Shown here piece after piece: positions 10,901 to 22,900 of a stretch of DNA of 64,000 nt; the stretch's first letter is position 1, and each line of letters begins with the position of its first letter. A program made the position numbers and the translations under genes. The notes under the pieces were generated by a model. It had not been told where the DNA came from. It searched no databases and saw only the letters and a program-made list of their open reading frames with translations. The stretch is from contig CM075103.1 in the NCBI GenBank assembly GCA_037576195.1, forward strand, positions 32,882,723 to 32,946,722, given 5' to 3'. The stretch comes from Phytoseiulus persimilis (taxonomy: Eukaryota; Arthropoda; Arachnida; Mesostigmata; Phytoseiidae).

Positions 10901-13900
10901 ACTGAATAGACCCCAGCTACGAACGAGGAGGGGAAGGATAGGATGGAGGTATCCGCATTGTCTACCTGTCCGCTGCAGGTCTTATTGACAGGGTTCGTAC
11001 CTGGGGTTTGCTGAGGAGCTCGTCGAAATCTCCGACCAGCTCATTGAGAACTCGGAGGCATTCCTTGCCACCCTCGTAGCTCTCATCGTAGAGCTCGTGG
11101 AAATTCACAATCGACGCGAACAGGATTCCGGCCTCGCGGTGGTTTTCTGAGTAACGTGAAGTGTTCTTGAGCAGTTCGACGACGTGCCGCGGGATAATGT
11201 TATGCAACAGCCAATCGGCCTGGCGCTTGAGAACCTGTCGGAATGAGATCTCTGTCTGACATTTTAGCGTGAATGTTTAGCTGGATTTCTACACTCGCGA
11301 AGGCTCTGGGGGCTGCGACTCAGCGTGGGCGATTTCCAAATTTTTCAGAACGGGGTCGGCGAGCGGTGGTCCACGGATGGATTTTTTATGTTCCGGTGTG
11401 GTGATGAGACTCATCGCGACGGCTTCAAAAATCACAGCGAAAGCCAGATTCCGTCGAAAACTCTCTCGCTTGGAGATGTCGGCTCTCGAGCCGAGCGGGC
11501 GGTGTCTGGATCGGGTAGGCTCTTGAACGACGTGTTTTTTTTCTCGGCGCCTTCGCCTCAATGAGTAGCAGAAAAGCTTTAGCGGTGCAGATCGTTTGTT
11601 TACGCTTCTCCGTCTGCCCTGCGGCATTTCCACGGGTGAATCCTACATGATTCCGCGTCACGGTTGGCGCTGTTTGCCCGCAACAGCAGTAGCCAACAAG
11701 GCTGCGGTTTGTGTTTCGGAAGATGCACCTCCTCTTCGAAAATGAGCGATTCAGTCGTAGCAAACTTCCACGACTGTTCTGCGATCAGTCAACGCTCCCG
11801 ATAGCCTGTTCTTATCGTGAACGAATTTTTCGGGGCGGCGATGCCAGGTAGGTTTTGGGTAGGTGTTCCGCAGGTTCGAGAAGGTTGCCGACCCCTGTTC
11901 CGAAGAATGGGAAATTCCCGTCCTCCCGTTCTTCCCTAAACCTGTCCTCTTGCAGAGCTCCGCCGCTTCTCTTATTATTCCGATTCTGTCCCCAACTGTC
12001 TGTCGCAGCCGCCGCCGGTTGTGATAGATACATCCATGCTATTCTCCAATGCTTTGTCGTCCGCTTCATCCTGTCGGGGGAAGCCGCACAAACCTGCATT
12101 CTCCTTTGATCTTGCGATGCCAGCCAGCCCCCGTGGAAGCTGAGTCTCAGACTGGTTTCGAATTCCCGGTTGAGAAGCCAAACGAGAATTGCTGTCAGTA
12201 CGACATGAACGAAGATATTCCAAACGATGGTGTTCGACTCACGACAAAGGTAAGACCGTCGTGAGCGGGCTGTGCAGGTACTGCTGTCGCAGAAGATACC
12301 ACCTGGAAGGAAGAAGGAATCGGACCGTTGAAGTGTCATTGCTAAGTGCGCCCATTTCCACTGCTGAAAAGTTCCGATCGGTTCGAGATCGTTTCCTATT
12401 GCGGTGGGTTATTGTAATTCTTCCGAAGTCCAAATCGCCATCAGAATGCAACCGCGAAAAGTAGCTCACGCCGGAAGCGACTTCGGAATAGAACTCGTGT
12501 GACACAGCAGATTGGGATCGGCCGCCCTGTCTTCGGATGTGCCGTCGGTGTCCAAGGCGAGTGCGCCCCACGGACGCGACTATCGTAGGATAGAACACCA
12601 TTGAAGCCGTTCTTATTGTCTGATGATTGCCCGCCCATCGATGCAAACGAGCAAAAGTGGCGGCGGCCCCGCGCCTCTTCCCCATATGAATCGTATCTAA
12701 TAAAATTCTCTGCAGTATCAATCTCGCAAACATTCCGGTGGATCAACTGGAAGTTAGGCTTCGGAAAGCTACGCAGAACCGCCGTTCACGCAAGGGATGG
12801 GACAGGCACGGGATTCTCCCGGAATCAAGCGAATGGCTCATCCTGAGAGTTCGTGCCGTTCTTGAAATCGCACCCACGTAGCCAATGGCTCTGCATAGCC
12901 GCGAAGAGGCGCTCTCAGCTCGGCGTGGGAACCTCAACAGAAGGTTCTCTATCGTCGACAAGCCAGCCGCTGAGATGTGATATCCGATCATTCGCCGAAG
13001 TTCATCTCAAGTGAATGAAGATCGAAACTACGGAACGTCTTTGATTTTTTCGGATGAGATTCTCGGATCATTCGTCTGTAGGGCCTCCTTTTTCGCATGT
13101 CAGCGTTTCCTCTTGCATAGTTCGAGGCATCATTGTTCAAAGACGCAAAGAAAAGGACGTCCGAGAAATTTCGACGCTTCCAGTGCGCGAAGCCCGCAGC
13201 CAGCTTCTCAACAACACGGACAAAGTTCGTGGACTCCAGCTGCCATCGTCACGTTGAAAGCGACGACCGGCGTGACCAATGCATTGAGGGGAAGATGATG
13301 AGTCGTGACTCTCGCTTCCGTTGCAGCAATCGGAACATTTCGGAGCATCCTCGATCGATCGCACTGACTTTCTTCCGGCCGTATGTGCAGCGATGGATAG
13401 ATTCGCGAAGCGGTCATCTCGGTTCCCAGGGAACTGTCAGTGTCTTGGAGAATCAAACAGATGAGCTCGTGACTTCGAGATTCGTGGAACCGAGGATTCC
13501 CGCTCCCATCAGAATGAAAAAAAAAACAGCCCCGTACTCACCGATGAACAGCACTAGCGAGAATCCAGCCACGGTAGCGAATAACGACCTTAGCCAGAAG
13601 TTAACCTGTGAGAAGTTGGTGAAATGCAGCAGAAATGCGAAGGCCAGCAAACAGAAACCATCGGCAGACTGCCAACTGTTGAAAACAGCGTCGCAGGCGA
13701 AGTTCGTATACACCGCCAAGACGGGTACGCAGAGCAGGAACAGGCCAACAACGTGAAGCGGAGTCCACTTCATCAGGTACCTGGGGAACACGGTGACAGT
13801 TTTAGTGGGTCGTCCGTCCAAAGCCGGGATTGAGAGACCAGACCAAAAATAGAAACGGAAAGACTCTTCTGGAATCCCGAGTCTCAATGGAGACCGTCGA

Positions 13901-16900
13901 GTCGTGGAATCGCAAGACTTTACACAGAACGCTATTCGCGCACTTCCCGAAACCCGATCCGCTGGTATTACGCACACGATGACGAAGTCAGCGACTCCGC
14001 GATCCGACCTTAATCTCCGTAAGAACCCCGTTCCGTCATCTGCTAGACGGTGTCCAGTGAAGCCGTGACGTCATTCGAATTCCTTCGGCTGTCTTCGTTT
14101 TGGGGTTTTCAGCGACGACCCTCTGATGTTGGGTTTGTGCGACTAGACTTTGAGAGCGGGCTCTGATTCTATCTTGAATCGATCAACCGTAGTCGTCCTC
14201 TGTTATCTCAGGTTCTCGCGTCGCCGCGGGGGATACTCGCAGAGAAACTCGGGATTGTTCCAGTTTCCGTTGATTTCCTCGAATCGCGTGGAATCGAAAT
14301 CCTTCCGATCGAGCAACCCCATAGGAGCTCCATATCCTGGCGGAAGAGCCCCCCCGCACCGAGAACTCGCAGAGACGATTCGGCATTCGCATCCCCGTCA
14401 AGCGCTCACAAAAATCAGAGCACAAGGCGACAATATGAGTAAACGCCTCGAGCGGTCGTCGCGGGGGTCTCTAATGAAGTTATTCCGGCCAATCACTGCG
14501 TCGAATCCTGGTTTGAGCGTGCTTACCGGAAGGCCATGGTGAAACAGTCGTCGCTCTGCCAATTGCCCCTCGTGACGAAGATTTCCCGGAGGCACACCAT
14601 GCCCATCGCTATGTGGGCGCACGAAGCAACGAAGCAGAAACTGAGGAAGACCGCGCTCGGCATCGGAAACAGCATAAAACAGGTCAGCAGAGCTACAAAG
14701 TAGAAGATGAGGGCGACCGTTGTACACAGATATACAGTGAATGTGGGCGATGCTAATGTGGGCGTGAGCTCCCGGCACAGGAGACGATCTCTGCAAAAAA
14801 CAACGGGGAACTCGAATGATTAGCTTGATTGAGATCCTACAGCAAAAAAATAGTCTCTCCGTCTCCTCGAACAGCGGCGGTCTTTCGGTCGCAATGTCGC
14901 CAAAGGGAACTGAAGGCTGATGTGTACCCTGCGGGAAGGAAAGGAGGGCCCGAACCCCTCCGTGAGTTGTTTGCGTTGAAGCGATAAGCGACGACGACGT
15001 AAACTCCGCGTGGGTTCTGAATCGGGACTGAGCTCTACTAGCGTGCTCCCCACCGCTGCACGATCACGTGACACCGTAATCGGAGACGACGCAAACCCTT
15101 AATTTTCGACCGAGGGCTGCTGCGATTCCGGAGCAGCAACAACAATGTCACAGCAACAACAAGAGTGTTCTAAGACGGCGAAATCCCGAACGAATGAAGC
15201 TTCTGCCGGCTCTCGAGCAGCGAGGAAACACCCTACGATCTGACTCAGGTCCAGCACTAACGCGCGTCCCGATGCTGGCGAGATATCTCAGCATCGGAGG
15301 AGCGTATCGCCCGCCCTGCGGTTCGGGAAGCAATTCCACCCGAAGGAATGCAGACATAGATGCAAGGCCGCGGATTGATGTGGCTGCCCTCGAGCAAGCT
15401 ACAGCTTGCATGAAAGCTGTTATGGCGGAGGAGGGAAACGAGTTAATATGCCTAGTTGACCCGCATTCTAGCGATTGGAATGCCGAATAGATCGCCTCTC
15501 GGGAGGCTCGTCAGGGCAGGCTTCTTCTGCCGACGCGCGGGGGCTGTCGGCAACTCGTTATCGTTAGTAGCTGCATCGGAAACGGTTTCGCTCACCTATA
15601 ACCCTGTTCGATGTGTTTGTCCTTGAAGAAAAGCGAGACCTTATGGACAGGCGGTCGCACAAAGAGCTCCGCGTCTGCGCAATCCTGCTGAATACATCTG
15701 AAAGTAACCATTTCATTGAATGCGGGAGGAAACGGGAAGCTCAGACGAACTCCTGAATAGGGAGATCGGCTAACTCTTCCGGTCGGAGTTCCGAGGAATA
15801 ACTCTCCTTGATTCGAATCTGGGTCGTGGAAAGCTCGGTCGCAGAGAGAAACGAGTTGCTTTCGTGCGATGCAACTCGACGCGCCGCGTTTGCGTAAAAA
15901 GCCCCTGGAGAGCATCGGAAGCAGGACGACGCCATGCAATCGATCGGAGTCCCGTATCGAACACCGAGGTTGTGCAGCCGGTCATGGACAGGAAGCTGGA
16001 CGTCTCTTTTCCGACCGAGGAAGTTCCAGGAAGGAGGGAATCCACGCGGCGCGTGGCTCCTTTCGACTAGTTCGGTCGAGAGTACGTTCGAGGCCATATT
16101 TTCGCGACAAACTCTCAACGGGTCGGAGCCAGAGAGATAATCCTCACACGAGAAACACAGAGAACGCAAAAAGCTCAGCGAAATCGACTTTGGAATCGGA
16201 GAGTCGTCTTCGATGCTCATTGCATCAAAAAAATCCCGCTTTCCTCTTTGGTAGCCTCTATCAGCAAAAAGAACTAATTCGTTCTACGATTCAGTCCCGA
16301 CGGAACTGGGAGCGTCGAGCCTCCACGGAGGCCAGTGATGAGTTTCGATTCCATCTTAAGTGGTCGCGAGAGCTCTGAGCTTTGATATGGTAAAATCGTT
16401 CCATAATCCGGATACTTGAGTCATTGAGTTCTCTCCACTGTCCGGATTTTCGATTCGTTATCAGCCGGATCCGGGGGAGGATGATCTCCGGGAAATGACG
16501 GGAATCGGGGGCTCGCGTGGGCCGGCTACACAGAGATGAAAATCTCCAGTTTACGGGGAGGCTCAGCAACAGGGCGATTAGGTCCAACAGCGTTTAGGTA
16601 GTTTGTTCAAGTTACTGATCACAATACACCGGGGCCGCGTCGCTTCAAGCGCACCAAACTTAACCATCGATTTTGTAGCCGTTGTCTACACACGAGGCGA
16701 GCAATCAGGGATGCAAATAACCTCTTCGCAGCACTCGAGACGACTTGTTCAAGGCTAATTGTGCTACGCAGTTCGGTGGAATTCGGCCGTTCAACATCGG
16801 AATCCCGCCGGCGCCGGATGTCCTTAAATCAAGATGTTTGCTCTCGAATGCTACGGGGGACCCCGGCCGAGGAATAGTTTCACTTGCCCCAGACTCCAAT

Positions 16901-19900
16901 CTGATCGGGAATGTGTAGTTTCCAGATGTCTCCGATGCTTCTGGGCCTCGCTACAGGCCCAACATGTGTATTTATCTGATCTACACGACTCGTTACGTCC
17001 GCAATAATGAACAGCTGGAGACGTCGGTTCGTCTACGGCCCCGGTTCGCGTTTCCTCTCCGAGCGCCACTTCCTCCAACACGCTCACTTGAAGCTCGAAA
17101 TATCACGACCGATGGGCTACACCCGCTGCCGAAAATAGCCCGGAGCGACGACGTTCCCGGAGCTGCAACATGAGCCGGAGGACAACTCTGTTTCACAGGA
17201 TCGATCGCAAGCTTGGCCTAAAAATGTTTCGCTCATCCGGTGAATGTTCGGAAACTTCCCCGGTGGTCATTATCCACTCGCGGCGGAGATGTCGAGGTCA
17301 CTGACTCCATTCGCGCGATCCGATAGAGGAGCAAGAACTCCACTCACGCCTGTTGTCTCATCTTGGGAACATTGAACTATTTGTGTTGCGGAAGCTATTG
17401 CGAGCCCTTCTCGGAACTTTCTGTGGATCGGACCAAGTCATGCTAGCAGAACATTTCCGAGCGCTCGAAAGGCCTTTGATATCGGGATCGATATCTCACC
17501 TGATCATCTGTAGGTCACTTTGCTTCCGCAGCTGGAGTCTGAATGAGATTCCGGTGTCGTCCCCGAAGATGGAGTAGCCTCTCATCGAGGAGACTCCCGA
17601 ACTCCTTCCCGTCGAAGTTGACGTACGACCCCTCCGGTCGATACTGCACTCGACAACAGACTGAAATCCAGAATATAAAGGTCAGCATTTTCTTCGCAAG
17701 AGCACCTACTCGAGTGGCTGCGCACGCCGGCGACGATTGGAACGAAAGCGAGCTCGATGCGACAAGAAACGATAGAGACTCGTCCGCGAATCCAGCGGGG
17801 AAGTAACCGAGAAATGAGGTGACGGTCGCGAACGATATTGCCAGTCACGGCCAGTTCTGATGATTCGGCCGATTCCGAACCCTTGTGCCAATTCAAGTCT
17901 CGTCGCTTCTCTCAGGTTCGGCCATCATCAAAATATCCCGCATTGATGTCTAAGCCAGTCAGAGCCGTCGGAACAATGAGTTTCAGTCGCGCTGATAACA
18001 GGTGAGAGCGGAATTGCGACACCGCCGGTAAAAGTTCCCACCTACGAATCGATGCTGCGACAGCTCCCCGCATTCGGATCGCGGCTTATTGTCTTGTCCT
18101 GCTAATGAACGATCGCTCACTGTGAGGGATCGGCCGTATTCCCCGGGCTGGGTCCTCGTCGCAACGGCGCTGTTGTTGCGAGGTGGACGACTGCGTCACA
18201 CGATGACGCAACCTCTGTGATGACCATCGTGCGTTTACTCACCGATTCGAGCTGAATGCTGCTTCGGGCAGTCACTATTCCGGAATCCTTCCGAGAATAG
18301 AGCGTTGATAATGAAGAATGACGACGAGGAGGCTGGGGATGATTCTGAGGGGCCATAATGGGCTGCACAACAACCTCGTCCCCGATCCAGTCGTCGTCCT
18401 CTTCGGAATCCACTTCCTCACTGAGAGGAGGACAGCTCGCCTTCCTTGTGCTGAAAAAGAGAATCGCGAGTCCTATGTCATCGAGTTTTCCTTGTCAGAG
18501 CTGCCGAATGGCGCCGTTATTTATGCTCAGCAGCATGTAGCTCTTGGGATGATCATCGAGGGAACAATTCTGGATTGCGTCATCGCGTCCTGCCGGAAAC
18601 TCTCACACAGGGAAGGAAACGCGGCCGTCCATGACGGATTCTGTGATACGATGGATCTTCTCGATGATTTCGTTCTATTATCTCCGGCTCCTATTCTTAG
18701 CTCCGCTCATCAGCCATGGAGACTGTATTAACAAGTTTTGTCCCTCCTGAGGATGACGCAACTCAGCAGGCGCTCGCAGAACTGGACGTGCGTCCCACGC
18801 ATCGCGAGACGTTTGAAATGGTGCAGGCTCTATCGCCAACCGAGTAGAGAGCATGCCCCTCGGGAAGAGTATGACATTGTCTGGATCGAGTCGAGACGCC
18901 GTAATTCGGTACTTTATGGCCTTATTCATCGAATTCCACGGGATAAGCGCTCTCTCTTTCTCTCCATGGTCGGGCTTCTCAACCATGCCGCGAGCGCGGG
19001 TTTGCCCACCACCACCTCCTCAGTGGGTAAGCTTGACAGCACGAGCAATTACCCTAATGAGGTTTAATTCTGTATGAGGAGCGAGGGCAGTGAGGGGAGA
19101 GGGTTCAACGGAGATTTCTTTGCGATCGAAGTCTTCCGCTCGATGAGTAAACGGTGCGTGCTCGTGAAAAACCCCTACACACTGTTACAAACACGTGTCG
19201 GCAGCAGCGAGAGCAGCCGATCTCACGTGTGATGGAACCTAATGGAAGCCTCCGGGCGGCTACGCTTGTTTTCAACCAGCCAAGCGGGGGGAGTGAAAGA
19301 ACAATATTTGTGATGGGCTTTCCGAACATTAAAGCTACGGGGTTTCAAAAGCTCCGCGTGATCCTCTAAATCTTCTGCATTACGTCGACGCTCGACGTAG
19401 CGGCACGCAAAGTTTGTACAACATATCCCTTAGCATCATCTAGCCTACTTCATGGTTCCTCTCTCCGTCGCTGTTTCGGACATCTGTTGCAGAAGAGGGG
19501 ACCTCGCGCTCCCACAAGCTGGATACTCAGTCAAGAAATCATTTGGTTCCGAACTCGAGTCGATTCCCGGAGACGTCGGGAACGTCGTTCGTTCTCGAGA
19601 CGTCGTCTCTAATCCCCGCTCCGCTTCCCCGAGTGATCATCAATCACCCGAATAGGGGGAAGCCGAAATTTCCCGAAGAAGCGCCTCCTCACTCGAACTG
19701 TTCCCCGGCCGCCGATGAGGAACAGAGAATTCGATTCCCTGCCCGGACGTCCGACGGTTCCCGATCGTTCGCAAGGAGAACCAATGAATCGCAAGATAGA
19801 ATCTTTCAGGAGTACAAGTCAGAGTCGTGTGCTCAGACGGACTCCTGGCTTATTAGTGCATCGCCGCGTTCGGACTCTGAACGGGGATACATGACCAAAA

Positions 19901-22900
19901 CCGCAAAGGATCATCCGGTGGAAAGTCCCGGAGGTCCGTCCATCAATATTGGTAAACCTGCTGAAGGTTTTGCCGCCGCCCGAAGCTGAGATCTGGTGTT
20001 CGAGTGGAGGATAGAAAGGCAGGAGTCATGCCACGGCGTTTTCCTCTGGAATCGGAGGCGGACCCCGCCAATACGACCAAGTCTGGAGAGCGAGCCGCCG
20101 ATTCGGTTGTTCACAATTGTAACATCCTGGGACCGCCTTGCGAGGAGCAGGACCTAAAACATGAGGGACCTCATCTCAGGCCGTAAGGAACACGAGTCAT
20201 TATTTCCGTACACTGGAGCTTGGGAGGTATCAGAGGCGTATCGGCCCGCGGAAACCAGAGCACTCCTAAACTCCTTCACTCTAGCCTCCCGCAATTCAGA
20301 GTCAAGGTCCGAACTACGCCGCAGGGACTGCCGATCTACCGATGATTTCAGCTGCTCGCGTCGGCTTTTATGCGATTGCGAGGGGTAACGATTCATTTTT
20401 GTCGGTTGGACGAGATGATTGGTTTCGATTTCCGAGATGGAATCGCAGTTCGAGGTCACCTGAAGCTCGATGAACGAGGGTGCGTCGAATCAATGCATCA
20501 GTGGTGTTAGGAGTTTTTGTTTTGCCCTGTCTGCGCGCCGACTCCAGGAACTCTTTGAGCGCGGCTCATCTGCGAGTTATGTCGGAAAGCATACACGAGA
20601 GTTTGTTCAGCGCGCGCCTTGATGGAACATGTCGGCGGAGTGGAGCAGTGGAATGAGTCGGACGGCGAGGTCTCAGACCACGGTTTACGTCACCTGGGTG
20701 AATGTGATTTGCATCGAATCGACTTGTAAATTTCGAGCCTTCCACTCGCTCGTTCAATTCAATGTCGCTTTGATTCCCAGCACGTCAGAAACGGTAATCG
20801 TTTTGCCCATCGAGAGCTATTAACCGTACGGCTCGCTTCCCTCACTGCAGAGACCGATGCCAGCCTATGAGGAGTCCGGATGAAATGCGGCCCGTGACCG
20901 TTATTGATCGACCTTTGAAGAACTGTTCTCGATTGGATTGAGTCGGCCTGGAATTCGAAGAATCGTTCGCACCCAACGGCCGAAAATCTTGTTCTCATCG
21001 CGGAATTCTATTCCCCGTTCCAGTCCGAACGTCGCCAGATCGACGGGAAAAGCGAGTTCTGGAATCTGGTTCGCCGGCTCTATCACTGTTCCCTGTTGAA
21101 AGGTCAAGGTCTCGAGTCTTAACGTTGCGATCGGCTGCAGGAGTCGCTGGACCTCTTCGGAAATGCTTAAAGGATTAAGAGCGTCGACGGGGGGGGGGGG
21201 ATTCTTTCCTCTAGCGCAGGACTTTTCCCTTCGCCAGTGACCTGCGTCATTTGCCCGTATGCCGACAAAACCTTCTGGAGTTGGAGAAGAATACTTCCCA
21301 AACGGAAGGCGTAGGCGTTCGCCACAGAAGCTCGACATTGGCCTGGCTATTGCTCAACGAAGAAAACAGCGGATTCGCGGGAGAGCGGTGGTCAAATCCC
21401 CAAAACAGGCCATCAGAGCACGTTCTGCCTTCTCATCTCGTTTCAACCGTAAAGATCCACGCTCCGTTGAGGATCTAGTCGAGTGGGATGGCGGGGAATT
21501 TGAAATCGATAACCGCCAAGCTTTGATCGATCCCCAGGATAGTTCCGTCATACTTCTCTCAGGGTTCATTCCGCTTCTGAGCCACTTGGTATTGCAGAAT
21601 GAGCTCTGGGATCGCGGGGTTTCGAGTTGCACAGATTCAGTTCAAGGTCGCGAGGATCTTGATCGCCGCGTTGTCTTGCGCAACGCCCTCGACGTTCTCC
21701 GGAGTTTCTCCGTATCGTGACAGCTTTGTTCCTCGACCATTCCCCGAAGGAGAGACAGCGGTGGCTTGCAGGTGACCGCTCGATCGAGATTTTGCAACGA
21801 AACTCACGTCAGTGCATGGCCTTCCTGGATGGGGTTTGCGCCGTCCACCGACAGTTGCTGACCGATATGAGCCAGGGTCGGTGTCGAGAAGCGTGGCCAC
21901 GAGTGTCTGGCGCCGGCCATCTTACGGCCTCTGATGAAAAACGTGCGCTTGTCACCCTGTAACGGATAAAGAGCGAGTCAACGACGGATGCCGGGAAGGA
22001 TGGTAAAACGGGCCTGAATCGCGAGGGCCTCGACCGTGCATCGACCCTCCCCCTTCCTGTGAGCGGGGAGCGTCCCTGCACGCGGCATGCTCGTGCGCAG
22101 ACACGGCCTAAGGACAGCGTCCGGATAGTACACCGCTAGTTCCCCCTACCCCTTGACGAGTTCATCGCGCTAATGCCCTCCTGAGTTCTCGTCATCCGAG
22201 CTATTCCCATCCGTGGACCTGAAGGCCGTCGCGCAGAAAAAGCTCGTTACTGGCCGTATACTGCGCACGTTGATGCCGTTCAGCCGCGGTGTCTTCGCGA
22301 GAAGACGAACACAGGGGAGACCGACAGCTCGAGCAGTGGCGGAAGCCCGCACAGACGGATCGACAAATTGATGGGCTTTACGACGGACTGAGTTACGATG
22401 TCAGTGGTCCTCGGCCCAGCTTAACGAGCGCACCAGGAGAAATAGCCTTGTCCGACGATAAATGGATACTCACGTCTACTGAAGCCTCTTCCATGTGATA
22501 CTGATCCACCAGAAAGGCGTGAGTGTCCTCCGATATGTGCACTTTCCCGGGACGTCCGGTGCTCTCCATCCGATTGGCGTATTTAACGTCGTTCGACCAA
22601 ACGTCGAACTTGAAACGCTTCGTTCCGACGATCCCGCACAGGACGGTGCCGGTGTGCACTCCTACTCGCATGTTCACGTTCTCGTTCGTGTCTTCATCGA
22701 ATTCGGCGATCGCTGAGGAGAAATCGGAGATGAAAAGGCGGGTCCTCGGCACGAGCGCTGTCCAAAAGCAAAGAAATCCAAAGAGGGGAAACTTCTCACC
22801 TTTGATCATGGCGAGACCCATTTCCACGCAGCATCTCGCGTGGTCGGGCCGCGGTTCCGGGCATCCAGAAACGCAGTAGTAGCAGTCGCCGAGCGTGGAG

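Noticed and set aside
12239-12733. 164-codon minus-strand frame in a cyclase intron
   Set aside because: Covers intron sequence and overlaps the real exon 12094-12269 in another frame. No cyclase similarity.
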